Part shown: piece by piece, positions 54,736-64,000 of the stretch | Numbering within the stretch: the first letter of the stretch is position 1 | Layout of the letters: each line of letters begins with the position of its first letter | Origin: Flammeovirgaceae bacterium UBA4465 | GTDB lineage: Bacteria > Bacteroidota > Bacteroidia > Cytophagales > Cyclobacteriaceae | NCBI GenBank assembly: GCA_905182655.1 | Contig: CAJJCN010000022.1 | Span: forward strand, 1-64,000 | Length of the DNA stretch: 64,000 nucleotides | Reading direction: 5' to 3' | Notes under the pieces: generated by a model | Told to the model about the DNA's origin: nothing | The model's input: the letters and a program-made list of their open reading frames with translations, nothing else | The model's database searches: none | Position numbers and translations under genes: made by a program

Positions 54736-55878
54736 GTGCCAAAAAAATATCAAAATTTGAAATTTGAAACACGTGCCTTAAAAAGTACGAAAAATATCTT
54801 GAATGAAGTGCACGCCGTAAGTCCACCTATTTACTTGTCTTCTACTTTTGAACGAAATCTCGAAGGTCAGTATCAAGAGGGCTACAAATACAGTAGAAAT
54901 GACAACCCTAATAGAAGGGCCTTAGAAAAAAGCATTGCAACACTTGAAAATGGTATGGCTGGCTTTGCTTTCGGATCGGGCATGGCTGCCATCAGCGCCG
55001 TGTTCCAAAGTTTAAAAACAGGGGATCACGTCATATTACCAAATGATGTGTATTTTAACGTTAAGCTACTCATGAAGGAGGTGTTCTCCAGATGGGGTCT
55101 CTCTTATAGTTTCGTCGATATGTCTGACATAGAGGTAGTTTCCCATTCCCTAACCGAGCATACCCGCCTCATTTGGATTGAATCTCCATCTAATCCTCAA
55201 CTCAAAATATCAGACATTCAAGGCTTAAGTAAACTGGCTCATGAACATCGAATATTACTTGCCGTCGACAATACTTGGCCCACCCCCGTCCTTCAAAACC
55301 CATTAGACCTTGGCGCTGACATCGTTGTCCATTCAACTACTAAATATTTGGGAGGCCATAGTGATGCTTTGGGAGGCTGCATCATTCTCAAAGAGTCTGG
55401 AGCCCTAGCACATCGCATCCAATCTATTCAAATACAGATGGGAGCCATACCATCCCCCTTCGACTGTTGGCTCATTTCGAGAGGCATTCAAACATTGCAC
55501 CTCAGGGTCACCAAACAAACGGAGAATGCCCAGAAAATGGCTGATTGGTTGGTCGAACATCCAAAAGTCCATCGCGTACTCTATCCAGGATTAAAAGACC
55601 ACCCCAATCATGAAATTGCAGCGCAACAAATGCTGGGTGGATTTGGAGGTATGCTCTCCTTACTAATCAATGGAAATGAAATTCAAACCCTTGCCATCGT
55701 CAACAAACTGAACCATTTCAGGCAAGCCACCAGTTTAGGCGGAGTCGAAAGTCTGGTAGAGCATCGGAAATCAGTAGAAGGGGTCGAAAGTCAAACTCCT
55801 GACAATCTAATCCGGCTGTCTTTAGGAATTGAGCATATTGAAGACCTCATCGATGACTGGAAACAAGCCTTGATGTAA
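54736..55878 (+). CDS. Cys/Met-metabolism PLP-dependent enzyme (cystathionine beta-lyase/gamma-synthase type)
   Basis: This is a trans-sulfuration-family PLP enzyme. The 380-residue protein starts at GTG 54736; an in-frame stop 21 bp upstream leaves no better start. It has SRNDNPNRRALEK (phosphate-binding Tyr/Arg), SGMAAISAVF, the VDNTWPTPVLQNP aspartate and the PLP lysine in VHSTTKYLGGHSDALGG near residue 205. The late SLGGVESLVEHR motif is also conserved. Beta-lyase (MetC), gamma-synthase (MetB) and gamma-lyase differ by few residues, so the exact reaction is left open. Confidence 0.88.
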   Translation: MPKKYQNLKFETRALKSTKNILNEVHAVSPPIYLSSTFERNLEGQYQEGYKYSRNDNPNRRALEKSIATLENGMAGFAFGSGMAAISAVFQSLKTGDHVILPNDVYFNVKLLMKEVFSRWGLSYSFVDMSDIEVVSHSLTEHTRLIWIESPSNPQLKISDIQGLSKLAHEHRILLAVDNTWPTPVLQNPLDLGADIVVHSTTKYLGGHSDALGGCIILKESGALAHRIQSIQIQMGAIPSPFDCWLISRGIQTLHLRVTKQTENAQKMADWLVEHPKVHRVLYPGLKDHPNHEIAAQQMLGGFGGMLSLLINGNEIQTLAIVNKLNHFRQATSLGGVESLVEHRKSVEGVESQTPDNLIRLSLGIEHIEDLIDDWKQALM

Positions 55879-55895
55879 TCTCAAGAGAAAAAGAA

Positions 55896-55940
55896 GGGCA
55901 CCTAGCAAAGAACATTCTAGGAAATACCCATTATTTTTTT
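55896..55940. terminator. Possible bidirectional terminator
   Basis: GGG (55896-55898) and CCTAG (55901-55905) pair with CTAGG (55917-55921) and CCC (55927-55929). ATTATTTTTTT (55930-55940) follows on the plus strand, and a TTCTTTTTCTC run follows on the minus strand. It sits between the convergent PLP-enzyme and MFS genes. Confidence 0.5.
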
Positions 55941-55958
55941 GTGACTTGCTTAGAGATT

Positions 55959-57167
55959 TTATCCCGCTTTAAGGTTTAATTTCTTTACCCAAAAGAACAG
56001 TAGGGTAAACAATACTATTAATATCCCAGGAAGCACTACCATGGTTCCTAAAGTAGCTTGACCAGCCACCAATTCTAATTCATCTCCTGTGAATCCCAAT
56101 GCAGCAGTAGCTGCCTTATCTTGATCAATCCAGCTTCCTATAATGGGCTGGAAAATTGAAGTAGAGAACATACCCACCGCGCCTACAATAGACATCCCAA
56201 GGGCGCCACTTTTTGGGATTTTATCTGCTATAAACCCTATCATGTTAGGCCAAAAATACGCCACGCCTAAAGCGAAAAATACCGCTGCAACATAGGCCAT
56301 GGCTCCTGTTTGGGTACTGAAAAGATATACCCCAATGGTCGCTAAAACCGCAGAGCCTAAAAGCACACCCGTTTGGTCAAACCTATGGACAATCTCTCCT
56401 CCAAAAAATCGTGCAACTGCCATTAAGCCCGTCACTAGTGCTAAAATAATCATAGGTTGCGCCCCGCTTTTAGCTAGAATCAAGCCTACCCATTGTTGGG
56501 GACCAAATTCTGTGATCGCTGTCAATGCCATACACACCATCATAAAAATAAACAAAGGACTAAGCATGGCACTGAAATTGCCAGATAGCGTTGCCGCCTC
56601 CTTGACTTTCGCTTCCGGCCAGGACTGACCAAAGAAAAGATAGGCATAGATCAAAGTGGGAACCATTATCGCCCAAATCTGCATTTCCCAATTGAGCTCC
56701 AATCCAGTCATAAATTGTGATAAAAGACTCCCTATCACAATACCTCCAGGAAACCACATATGGAAACGATTCATCATTTTACTCATCAAGCGGCCTTCGT
56801 AAACATCTGCAATCATAGGATTGCATGCGGCCTCAGTACATCCATTACCCAAACCTATCAAGAGGGTAGAAATCAGTAAACCCATATAGCTCCCTGAATA
56901 AATAGTTAATAAAATGCCCAAGCCATGGGAAAAAACTGCGAATTGCATAATTCTAGCACCGCCCACCTTATGGTAGATCAAGCCTCCAATCACCATAGAT
57001 ATAGGAAATCCTAAAAACCACATCGAATTAATATAACCTAATTCCTCCGCCGTTAAATTTAGTTCTTGTCCCAACTGGGGGAGGATTCCTGCTCGAATAC
57101 TAAAGGAAAGTGCTGTTGTGATTAGGGCAAAACAACTCCCGTAGAATAATCTGTTTTTATCGTTCAT
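55959..57167 (-). CDS. MFS transporter, probable sugar transporter
   Basis: This is a major facilitator superfamily permease of 402 residues with twelve predicted membrane segments. The stretch GLGNGCTEAACNPMIADVYE followed by MMNRFHMWFPGGIVIGSLL is characteristic of a Bacteroidota/Planctomycete sugar-type MFS subgroup related to FucP. The substrate is not known. It faces a haem/dehydrogenase lipoprotein and a sulfatase across a 129-bp AT-rich divergent region, which supports a carbohydrate-related role. Confidence 0.82.
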   Translation of the reverse strand: MNDKNRLFYGSCFALITTALSFSIRAGILPQLGQELNLTAEELGYINSMWFLGFPISMVIGGLIYHKVGGARIMQFAVFSHGLGILLTIYSGSYMGLLISTLLIGLGNGCTEAACNPMIADVYEGRLMSKMMNRFHMWFPGGIVIGSLLSQFMTGLELNWEMQIWAIMVPTLIYAYLFFGQSWPEAKVKEAATLSGNFSAMLSPLFIFMMVCMALTAITEFGPQQWVGLILAKSGAQPMIILALVTGLMAVARFFGGEIVHRFDQTGVLLGSAVLATIGVYLFSTQTGAMAYVAAVFFALGVAYFWPNMIGFIADKIPKSGALGMSIVGAVGMFSTSIFQPIIGSWIDQDKAATAALGFTGDELELVAGQATLGTMVVLPGILIVLFTLLFFWVKKLNLKAG

Positions 57168-57198
57168 GTCAGTTTTATTGAATTTTTAATTAATTATA

Positions 57199-57242
57199 GC
57201 GATATTAATGGTAATTAGTTATGTTAATGAACAATTAATCGC
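57199..57242. repeat. Imperfect inverted repeat between divergent MFS and haem-lipoprotein genes
   Basis: GCGATATTAAT (57199-57209) and ATTAATCGC (57234-57242) are near-reverse complements 24 bases apart, with one extra base in the left arm. They lie in the middle of the divergent control region. This could be a repressor site, but AT-rich DNA gives such repeats often. Confidence 0.35.
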
Positions 57243-57296
57243 AATAAAATATAAATATTTCTGCTAAACTATTTTTTTAAATATAACCATAACCTT

Positions 57297-59840
57297 GTGA
57301 AAACAATCAGATTAATTTTTACTTTGATCATTTTCTATTCCTGCCAAGACCCATATACTAACCAAACCCATGTGGAAGTTCCCGAAGGATTCAAAATAGA
57401 AAAACTCCTTGCTCCTACTGCAGATAGCCTGGGTTCCTGGGTATCTCTGACGCACGTAAAAGAAAATTTATTTGTCTCCTCAGATCAATACGGTCAAATA
57501 TATTGGCTGAAAATGCCAGAAATAGGTAGCAAAGACTCCATACAAGTGACCCCACTTGATTTCAATCATCTAGGTAAGGCCCAAGGATTACTTTGGTCTC
57601 ACAACAGTCTCTACGTGATGATGAATGACCGTAACATTCAAAACAGTGGCTTGTATCGATTGTTTGATAGCAGCCAAGATGGCCAACTCGATTCGGCACT
57701 TTTTTTACAGCAATTAGATGGCTGGGGTGAACATGGGCCACATGGAATACAGCTCGGTCCTGACCAGTTAATTTATGTGATTGCTGGCAACCATACCGAT
57801 TTACCAAACAACTATACTTCTACAGCACACAGTCCATGGGCCGAGGATAGAATGCTGAAGTCTATGAAGGACCCCAACGGTCACGCTACAGATCGTCAAG
57901 CACCCGGTGGCTGGATTGCAAGAACAGATAGTTTAGGCAGCTTTTGGGAAATCTATTCCTCTGGTTATCGTAATGCCTATGACATCGCCTTCAATGAAGT
58001 GGGCGAATTATTCACTTTTGACTCTGACATGGAGTGGGATCTAGGTCTGCCTTGGTACCGTCCCGTTCGAGTATGTCATGTGACTTCAGGTTCAGAATTT
58101 GGGTGGAGAACTGGCTCAGCAAAATGGCCAAAGTATTATCCAGATAATTTGCCAGGCATACTTGAAGTCGGGCAAGGAAGTCCAACAGGAGTAGTCTCTG
58201 CAGCAGCAAGTGATTTTCCTGCTCCATTCAATAAGGGTTTATTCGTTTGCGACTGGAGTTTCGGAACCATGTATCACATCGAATTACAATCATCAGGTGC
58301 CAGCTATACAGCCACTTCATCAGAATTTCTTAATGGTGTTCCTCTACCTCTTACTGATTTAACTTTTGGTGCTGATGGCGCCATGTATTTTACCACAGGA
58401 GGACGAAGATTAGAATCTGGACTTTACCGAGTTTGGTCAGATAAAAAGGATCAAAAAAAACAAAAAGAAACACCAAGAAAAGAAGTTGAATTAAGAAGAT
58501 TACTGGATACCTATCACGATACCAGTTTGGTCGCTGATTATGATTTAGTTTGGGAAAACATTGGAAACAGTGACCGTTATATTGCCTACAGTGCCAGAAT
58601 TGCCTTGGAGAATCATGGCGTGGAAATATGGGCATCACGCATACACTCGGATACTGAATTTAATAAGAAAGTTGAGTATGCCTTGGCAGTTGCGAGATCC
58701 AACAACCACGTGCTACAGCAGCATCTTTTTGACCTGCTCAGTCAGGTCGAATCCACACCACTCACTCCCTCAGCGCAGCTGAGCATTCTCAGAGCAGAAG
58801 CGCTGTTAATCATCCGAAATAATAATCTCAATACAGACATTTTAGAAAATCAATGGCTACCCATTTTTCCATCAAAAGATCAATTCATCAATGAAGAATT
58901 AGCTGCCCTTTTCAGTAAAACACAACATTCAATTTGGGTAGAAAAAATAATGACCCTTTGGTCAGAAATAGATGAAGAGCATTTAAAAATACTTATTTCA
59001 GACAGTCTCGCAGAAAGAAGTGAAATGTACGGCCCCGCTGTCAAAGCCATGCGCAAAAGAAGACCAAGAAGTTATAAAATCGCACTCACTTCTGCACTGT
59101 CTCATTACAAAGTTGGATGGAATACAACGTTGCGCAACGAATATTTCAATGGGTTCAATGAATTTTGGGATCGAGAGGGTGGCAACAGTTACCGTGGATA
59201 TTTACTAAAAATACTCTCCAATGCGCTTGATCATGTACCGAAAGCTGAACGATCAAGGTTTGAAAAAATGTCAGGCTATCAGGTGGGCCAATATGGTCAA
59301 AATATTTTAGCTAACCTTCCTGTACCCAAAGGCCCCGGAAAAAATTGGGAGATAAAAGAAGTTGAAGATGTAATGGAAAATAAAAAACTCAGGCCAAATT
59401 ATATCAACGGACAGCATATGTTTGAGGCCGCATTATGTCAAGCTTGTCACCGCATTCAAAACAAGGGAAATAACATTGGCCCAGATCTGACCCAATTGGC
59501 CTCAAGATTTACGGTCAAAGACATGGCACATGCCATTATCAATCCGAATGCGGAAATATCCGATCAATATATGATGAGTGAAATTTATCTAAATAACGGC
59601 GATCGTTGGGTAGGGAAAATAATAGATGAGACGATAGATTCTCTATTTATTATGTTAAACCCTTTGACCCCCGAAAAGTTGACCAAAATTCACCTCTCCA
59701 CTATAAAAGAAAAAAAACTCACCCATCAGTCACAAATGTTTCCTGCGTTATTAAACCGACTCAATGAGCAAGAAGTTGTAGATTTGATGACCTACTTGTT
59801 GGCGGGAGGACAAAATGATATTTCCTTATATTCCCAATAA
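57297..59840 (+). CDS. Lipoprotein with sugar-dehydrogenase-like propeller, HEAT-like region and c-type haem domain
   Basis: This 847-residue exported protein starts at GTG 57297 and has a lipobox (IIFYSC, Cys16). Residues about 25-390 resemble the PQQ glucose/sorbosone-dehydrogenase-type β-propeller of Bacteroidota and Planctomycetes membrane-bound dehydrogenases (HGPHGIQLGPDQLIYV, SGYRNAYDIAFN, ELFTFDSDMEWD). A helical repeat region follows at about 400-680. The C-terminal domain binds one haem c through C714-Q-A-C717-H718, with a later HxxM-like ligand region. The role is probably periplasmic sugar oxidation or electron transfer. The sulfatase follows 66 bp downstream. Confidence 0.85.
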   Translation: MKTIRLIFTLIIFYSCQDPYTNQTHVEVPEGFKIEKLLAPTADSLGSWVSLTHVKENLFVSSDQYGQIYWLKMPEIGSKDSIQVTPLDFNHLGKAQGLLWSHNSLYVMMNDRNIQNSGLYRLFDSSQDGQLDSALFLQQLDGWGEHGPHGIQLGPDQLIYVIAGNHTDLPNNYTSTAHSPWAEDRMLKSMKDPNGHATDRQAPGGWIARTDSLGSFWEIYSSGYRNAYDIAFNEVGELFTFDSDMEWDLGLPWYRPVRVCHVTSGSEFGWRTGSAKWPKYYPDNLPGILEVGQGSPTGVVSAAASDFPAPFNKGLFVCDWSFGTMYHIELQSSGASYTATSSEFLNGVPLPLTDLTFGADGAMYFTTGGRRLESGLYRVWSDKKDQKKQKETPRKEVELRRLLDTYHDTSLVADYDLVWENIGNSDRYIAYSARIALENHGVEIWASRIHSDTEFNKKVEYALAVARSNNHVLQQHLFDLLSQVESTPLTPSAQLSILRAEALLIIRNNNLNTDILENQWLPIFPSKDQFINEELAALFSKTQHSIWVEKIMTLWSEIDEEHLKILISDSLAERSEMYGPAVKAMRKRRPRSYKIALTSALSHYKVGWNTTLRNEYFNGFNEFWDREGGNSYRGYLLKILSNALDHVPKAERSRFEKMSGYQVGQYGQNILANLPVPKGPGKNWEIKEVEDVMENKKLRPNYINGQHMFEAALCQACHRIQNKGNNIGPDLTQLASRFTVKDMAHAIINPNAEISDQYMMSEIYLNNGDRWVGKIIDETIDSLFIMLNPLTPEKLTKIHLSTIKEKKLTHQSQMFPALLNRLNEQEVVDLMTYLLAGGQNDISLYSQ

Positions 59841-59906
59841 GCCATGTATGAAATAAAACTACCCGTTACGCAAATTTTGTTGTAAATACCATACCCTTTT
59901 AATCTT

Positions 59907-61442
59907 ATGAAAATTTCATTCTTACTCCTCATTTTGTTACTAATTTCACCTTTACTTCAATGTAATTCTGTTGAAGAAAATACGCCCAGTCCAAATATTA
60001 TCTACATTTTAGCCGACGATTTAGGATATGGAGAGCTGGGCATATATGGCCAAAAAATTATCCAGACACCCCATATCGATGCACTTGCGCGTGAAGGCAT
60101 GAGGTTTACTCAACATTACAGTGGCTCACCTGTTTGTGCGCCCAGTAGATACATGCTGCTCACCGGGCTGCATTCAGGACATGCTTACATTAGAGGAAAC
60201 GATGAGTGGGCTGAACGGGGAGATGTTTGGAATTATGCCGCAGCCGTTGCTGATGCCTCATTGGAGGGCCAAAGACCTATTCCAGATACTACTTTTACTT
60301 TAGCGAAAATGTTGCAAGAAAGTGGATACACCACAGGCTTGGTGGGCAAATGGGGCCTGGGTGCTCCGGGTACCGGTGGGGCCCCAAACAAGCAGGGGTT
60401 TGACTATTTTTATGGATATAATTGCCAAAGACAAGCGCACAATTTATATCCCAAACATTTATGGGAAAATGAACAAAAAATAGAGCTTAATAACGAAATA
60501 ATCTCTCCAGGAAAGGGCTTAGATTCTTTAGCTGATCCCAATGATTCCAAATCGTATAGCGCTTTTGAGCAAGAGCAATATGCACCTTCCTTGATGCATG
60601 AACAGGCCCTTAATTTCATTGAGAAAAATAAAGAAAATCAATTTTTCCTCTATTATGCATCGCCCCTACCACACTTGCCGTTACAAATACCTAAAAAATA
60701 CCAAACCAGATATCATGAGATAATAGGCGCCGAATTACCCTATACAGGAGGCAAGAGCTACTTTCCCAATCAATATCCAAGAGCGACCTACGCTGCCATG
60801 ATTAGTTATCTCGACCAACAAGTGGGTGAGCTCGTCGATCAACTTAAAGCCCTCGGATTATATAACAATACCTTAATTATTTTCACAAGTGACAATGGAC
60901 CCACGTATGACGTCGGTGGCGTAGATCCACATCATTTCAATAGTGCTGGCCCTTTTAATACGGGAAGAGGTTGGGGAAAAGGATTTACACATGAAGGCGG
61001 CATTCGCGTACCCATGATTGCCACTTGGCCCAATCAAATTCGGGCCAATACGATAACTACACATGTGTCTGCCTTTTGGGATGTCTTTCCCACATTGGCG
61101 GAAGTAGTGGGATATAGCGATGCTGAACAGCGCGATGGGATTAGTTTTCTACCCACACTTCATGGCAAAAAGCAATCAGAACATGACTATCTCTATTGGG
61201 AGTTTCCAGCCTACGGTGGGCAACAAGCGGTACGTAAAAAACAGTGGAAGGCCATTCGAAAAGATCTGCACAAAGGTAATGTAACCACAGCCCTCTATGA
61301 TTTAAGTAAAGACCCGCGTGAAGAAACCGACATAAGTGATCAACATCCCAATCAGGTAGCCGAGATGGAAGCGATCATGCGTGAAGCTCACCATGATCCC
61401 ACTATCGATAAATTTGATTTAAATATTCTGGGCGATAAGTAA
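59907..61442 (+). CDS. Exported sulfatase (arylsulfatase A family)
   Basis: The enzyme hydrolyses sulfate esters, probably from algal or other sulfated glycans. The 511-residue protein has a signal sequence with a lipobox-like SPLLQC (Cys19). Metal-binding D37-D38 is in ILADDLGYGE. The formylglycine site is C77-A-P-S-R81 followed by MLLTGLHSGH. Later motifs are GLVGKWGLG and IIFTSDNGPTYDVGG. A formylglycine-generating or anaerobic maturase enzyme is not in the window. It follows the haem lipoprotein and is likely in the same operon. Confidence 0.93.
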   Translation: MKISFLLLILLLISPLLQCNSVEENTPSPNIIYILADDLGYGELGIYGQKIIQTPHIDALAREGMRFTQHYSGSPVCAPSRYMLLTGLHSGHAYIRGNDEWAERGDVWNYAAAVADASLEGQRPIPDTTFTLAKMLQESGYTTGLVGKWGLGAPGTGGAPNKQGFDYFYGYNCQRQAHNLYPKHLWENEQKIELNNEIISPGKGLDSLADPNDSKSYSAFEQEQYAPSLMHEQALNFIEKNKENQFFLYYASPLPHLPLQIPKKYQTRYHEIIGAELPYTGGKSYFPNQYPRATYAAMISYLDQQVGELVDQLKALGLYNNTLIIFTSDNGPTYDVGGVDPHHFNSAGPFNTGRGWGKGFTHEGGIRVPMIATWPNQIRANTITTHVSAFWDVFPTLAEVVGYSDAEQRDGISFLPTLHGKKQSEHDYLYWEFPAYGGQQAVRKKQWKAIRKDLHKGNVTTALYDLSKDPREETDISDQHPNQVAEMEAIMREAHHDPTIDKFDLNILGDK

Positions 61443-61464
61443 ATATATCAGTGGGTTTTTATCC

Positions 61465-61472
61465 TATATTTG
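61465..61472 (+). promoter_or_regulatory. Candidate -7 box of the M16 protease gene
   Basis: TATATTTG is an exact TAnnTTTG match just after the sulfatase stop and 108 bp before the protease ATG. No TTG at the ideal distance was found upstream, so it is a half-site. Confidence 0.35.
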
Positions 61473-61580
61473 AAATTGTTTTAAATAAAGTAAAGAATTT
61501 GTCTAATCCTGGGAGTGACATTCTTAGAACCACAATCAACTACCCGACGTCATTTTATCTAAATTAATTCAAATAAACAA

Positions 61581-64000
61581 ATGAGGAATTTCTTATTAAC
61601 AACAGTATTTCAAATAATTGTGATTTCGGTAGGCTACGGGCAGACCAAACTTATTGAGAAAATCAATAAAAGCGACAAGGACATTATCATCCCTTATGAG
61701 AAGTATGAATTGTCCAATGGTTTGACCTTAATCCTCCATGAGGATCATTCCGATCCCTTGATACATATTGACGTCACTTATCATGTGGGTTCAGCCAGAG
61801 AAGAAATTAAAAAATCAGGATTTGCCCATTTTTTCGAACATATGATGTTTCAAGGATCCGATAATGTCGCCGACGATGCCCATTTTAAAATTGTGACAGA
61901 ATCTGGGGGTACTTTAAACGGTTCAACTAACAGAGATCGTACCAATTATTATCAAACGGTTCCGAGTAATCAACTGGAGTCTATGCTTTGGTTGGAAGCT
62001 GATCGCATGGGGTTTTTCCTAGATGCAGTCACCCAAGAAAAATTTGAAATCCAACGTGCAACTGTTAAAAACGAAAAAGGACAAAATTATTTAAACCGTC
62101 CTTATGGTCTGTGGAATGAAAAAACCATTGCCGCCCTTTATCCGTACGGGCACCCCTACTCTTGGAGTACCATTGGGTACCTTGAAGACCTTGACAGGGC
62201 CTCTTTAAGTGATTTAAAGAATTTTTTTCTACGTTGGTATGGGCCTAATAATGCCTCAATTACCATAGGAGGTGACATCAATCCTCAAGAGGTACTTGCC
62301 ATGGTAGAAAAATATTTTGGCCCCATTCCCGCCGGGCCAAAGGTGGAAAATATGAAATTGGCCACTGCTCAAATCAAATCGGATAGATACATCTCACACA
62401 TAGATAATAATATTCGTTTCCCAGCAATCATGATGACTTACCCTACGGTGCCAAGAATGCATCCTGATGAGGCTGCACTAGATTGTCTTGCTGACATACT
62501 AGGTATCGGTCAAAGCTCTTTCTTATTCAAAAAATTTGTAGAAACCGAAAAAGCGATTCAAGCTTCTGCTTCACACCCCGCAGCTGAGCATGCCGGAGAA
62601 TTCTCTCTGATCGTTCTTCCTTATCCTGGACAAACATTAGCTGAATTTGAAGTCGAAATACGGAATACACTTGACGAATTTGAAGCAGTAGGAGTGAATG
62701 AAATCGATTTAATCAAATTCAAAGCAGGTCGTGAATCGGATGTCATCAATGGTTTGGCAAGCGTAAGTGGAAAAGTATCCCAATTAGCCAATTATCAATT
62801 CATGTTTGGGAAACCAAATTTGATCCATCAAGACTTACAAAGATATCTAGACGTTACCGCAGAAGACGTCATGCGGGTATTTAATAAATACATCAAGGAA
62901 AAATCTGGTGTAATCATGAGTTACTTGCCAAGTGAAGAAGTACTACCGGCCAAGGCCGATAATTTCTTCAACGGCTTGGATACCATAAATAGCTTCGAAG
63001 AGATTGATTATGGCAACTTAACCTATCAAAAAGCCAAAGACCTTTTTGATCGCAGTATTCAACCTACTGCTGGTCCTCGACCTATATTGAAGGTACCGGA
63101 ATACTGGGAAGCCTCATTCGAAAATGGTTTAAAAATCATTGGTACTGCAAATAATGAGATTCCCACAACCTCTTTATTATTAACCCTCAACGGAGGTCAC
63201 AGACTAGACGCGTATGATCCCTCAAAAAGCGGATTGGCATCACTTACAGCTGGAATGTTGAATGAGTCCACTGAAAAATATTCTTCTGAGGATATTCAAG
63301 AAGAGTTGCGCAAATTAGGAAGTAGCATTTATGTTAGCTCAGACGATGACGGTACTTATATAAGTATCAACACCCTCAATAAAAACATTGATGAAACCCT
63401 ACAATTGGCGGAAGAAATATTACTCCATCCCGCGTTTAAACAAAAAGATTTTGATCGCATTTACAAACAACAACTAGAGAGCATCAAAGCAGGTCAGGAG
63501 GATCCTTCGAGTATTGCAGATGATATTTATTATCAGTTGATCTATGGGGAAAATCATATCTATTCTATTTCTTCCAATGGATCTGAGGAAACTATAGCTA
63601 ATATAAAATTAGATGATGTCATTAATTTTTACAATAATTATTACTCTCCTAACCTCTCAGATTTAGTGATTGTAGGTGCTCTAAATAATCAAAATTTAAT
63701 AGATTTAGTGGATAAACTCGGCTTTCTTCACGATTGGGAAAATAAAAATGTTGAAATTCCAAAACTACCTAAAACCTCGACTCCAGAGAAATTGAAAATT
63801 TATTTTGTAGATAAACCAGAAGCTCCCCAATCTGAAATTAGAGCCGGTTATGTTACAGATCTCACCTATACTCCAACGGGAGATTATTTCAAGTCATACT
63901 TAATGAATTACACCTTAGGTGGAGCGTTCAATAGTAGAATCAATCTTAATCTAAGAGAAGACAAAGGATGGACCTATGGTGCAAGAAGTTATTTTTCGGC
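61581..64000 (+). CDS. Exported M16-family zinc protease (3' end outside the window)
   Basis: This is a pitrilysin/insulinase-type metalloprotease of the two-domain PqqL-like class. 806 codons are present without a stop. It has a signal peptide (about 1-20, ending GYGQT) and the inverted zinc motif H83-F-F-E86-H87, with downstream NEKGQNY providing the third ligand region. A second, non-catalytic M16 half begins at about residue 505 (WEASFENGLKIIGTANNEIPTT). The last visible residues are LNLREDKGWTYGARSYF, the R/Y-type M16C ending. It is expected in the periplasm. Confidence 0.92.
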   Translation, partial: MRNFLLTTVFQIIVISVGYGQTKLIEKINKSDKDIIIPYEKYELSNGLTLILHEDHSDPLIHIDVTYHVGSAREEIKKSGFAHFFEHMMFQGSDNVADDAHFKIVTESGGTLNGSTNRDRTNYYQTVPSNQLESMLWLEADRMGFFLDAVTQEKFEIQRATVKNEKGQNYLNRPYGLWNEKTIAALYPYGHPYSWSTIGYLEDLDRASLSDLKNFFLRWYGPNNASITIGGDINPQEVLAMVEKYFGPIPAGPKVENMKLATAQIKSDRYISHIDNNIRFPAIMMTYPTVPRMHPDEAALDCLADILGIGQSSFLFKKFVETEKAIQASASHPAAEHAGEFSLIVLPYPGQTLAEFEVEIRNTLDEFEAVGVNEIDLIKFKAGRESDVINGLASVSGKVSQLANYQFMFGKPNLIHQDLQRYLDVTAEDVMRVFNKYIKEKSGVIMSYLPSEEVLPAKADNFFNGLDTINSFEEIDYGNLTYQKAKDLFDRSIQPTAGPRPILKVPEYWEASFENGLKIIGTANNEIPTTSLLLTLNGGHRLDAYDPSKSGLASLTAGMLNESTEKYSSEDIQEELRKLGSSIYVSSDDDGTYISINTLNKNIDETLQLAEEILLHPAFKQKDFDRIYKQQLESIKAGQEDPSSIADDIYYQLIYGENHIYSISSNGSEETIANIKLDDVINFYNNYYSPNLSDLVIVGALNNQNLIDLVDKLGFLHDWENKNVEIPKLPKTSTPEKLKIYFVDKPEAPQSEIRAGYVTDLTYTPTGDYFKSYLMNYTLGGAFNSRINLNLREDKGWTYGARSYFS

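Noticed and set aside
1..64000. CRISPR, prophage, toxin-antitoxin or restriction system
   Set aside because: No short regular repeats, phage structural genes or typical toxin/antitoxin or methylase motifs were seen.

Overview
The window comes from a Bacteroidota chromosome, probably a free-living, aerobic, marine-type member of the Cytophagia/Saprospiria side of the phylum (the class is an inference). The evidence is: a protein with the gliding-motility-associated (type IX secretion) C-terminal domain; promoters of the Bacteroidota form TTG-N19-20-TAnnTTTG; an arginine operon of the N-succinyl type; a three-gene succinate dehydrogenase; a Na+-pumping NADH:quinone reductase (Nqr); and AT-rich spacers without strong Shine-Dalgarno sites. 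No tRNA, rRNA, insertion sequence, prophage or CRISPR array was recognised. Most of the window is housekeeping DNA with dense operons.

Region 1 (1-14869, minus strand) is a complete division and cell-wall (dcw) operon: mraZ, rsmH, an ftsL-like gene, ftsI with a PASTA domain, murE, mraY, murD, ftsW, murG, murC, ftsQ, ftsA and ftsZ. ftsZ is cut by the left edge of the window. Genes overlap or nearly touch. murB and ddl are not in the cluster. Upstream of mraZ there is a well-formed promoter with three 10-bp-spaced GTGG(G) boxes that look like MraZ operators, and a second, inverted pair of boxes about 200 bp further out.

Region 2 (15363-18982, minus) holds a SlyD-like FKBP prolyl isomerase and an AddA/RecB-like helicase-nuclease. 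Region 3 (19030-27829, minus) is an arginine operon with all genes overlapping or within 2 bp: a GNAT acyltransferase, argG, argC, proC, argD, argF', argB, argE and argH. A residue in the carbamoyltransferase points to succinylated rather than acetylated intermediates. The 484-bp upstream spacer contains a GC-rich hairpin segment and a possible 49-residue gene.

Region 4 (28314-32672, plus) has two exported amidohydrolase-family proteins. The first has two tandem domains, and the second lacks the metal-binding HxH. Region 5 (32895-37532, minus) is nqrABCDE without nqrF. Region 6 (37658-43540, minus) carries a large type-IX-secreted protein, a DCC-family thiol protein, and fabD - small lipoprotein - cmk - ispH, joined by TAATG and TGATG junctions. 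The small 53-residue gene is easily missed.

Region 7 (43838-47339, plus) is sdhCAB with a clear promoter and terminator. Region 8 (47450-55878) contains a large membrane-anchored protein of unknown function, an M3 oligopeptidase, an MscS-type channel, a lipoprotein and a Cys/Met-metabolism PLP enzyme. Region 9 (55959-64000) has an MFS transporter facing a lipoprotein that joins a sugar-dehydrogenase-like propeller to a c-type haem domain, then a sulfatase and an M16 zinc protease cut by the right edge. The transporter, haem protein and sulfatase may act together on sulfated or neutral sugars.

I see no obvious new defence or mobile system. The most useful leads are the MraZ operator architecture, the missing nqrF, the unannotated small lipoprotein, the arginine-operon leader and the metal-less amidohydrolase partner.
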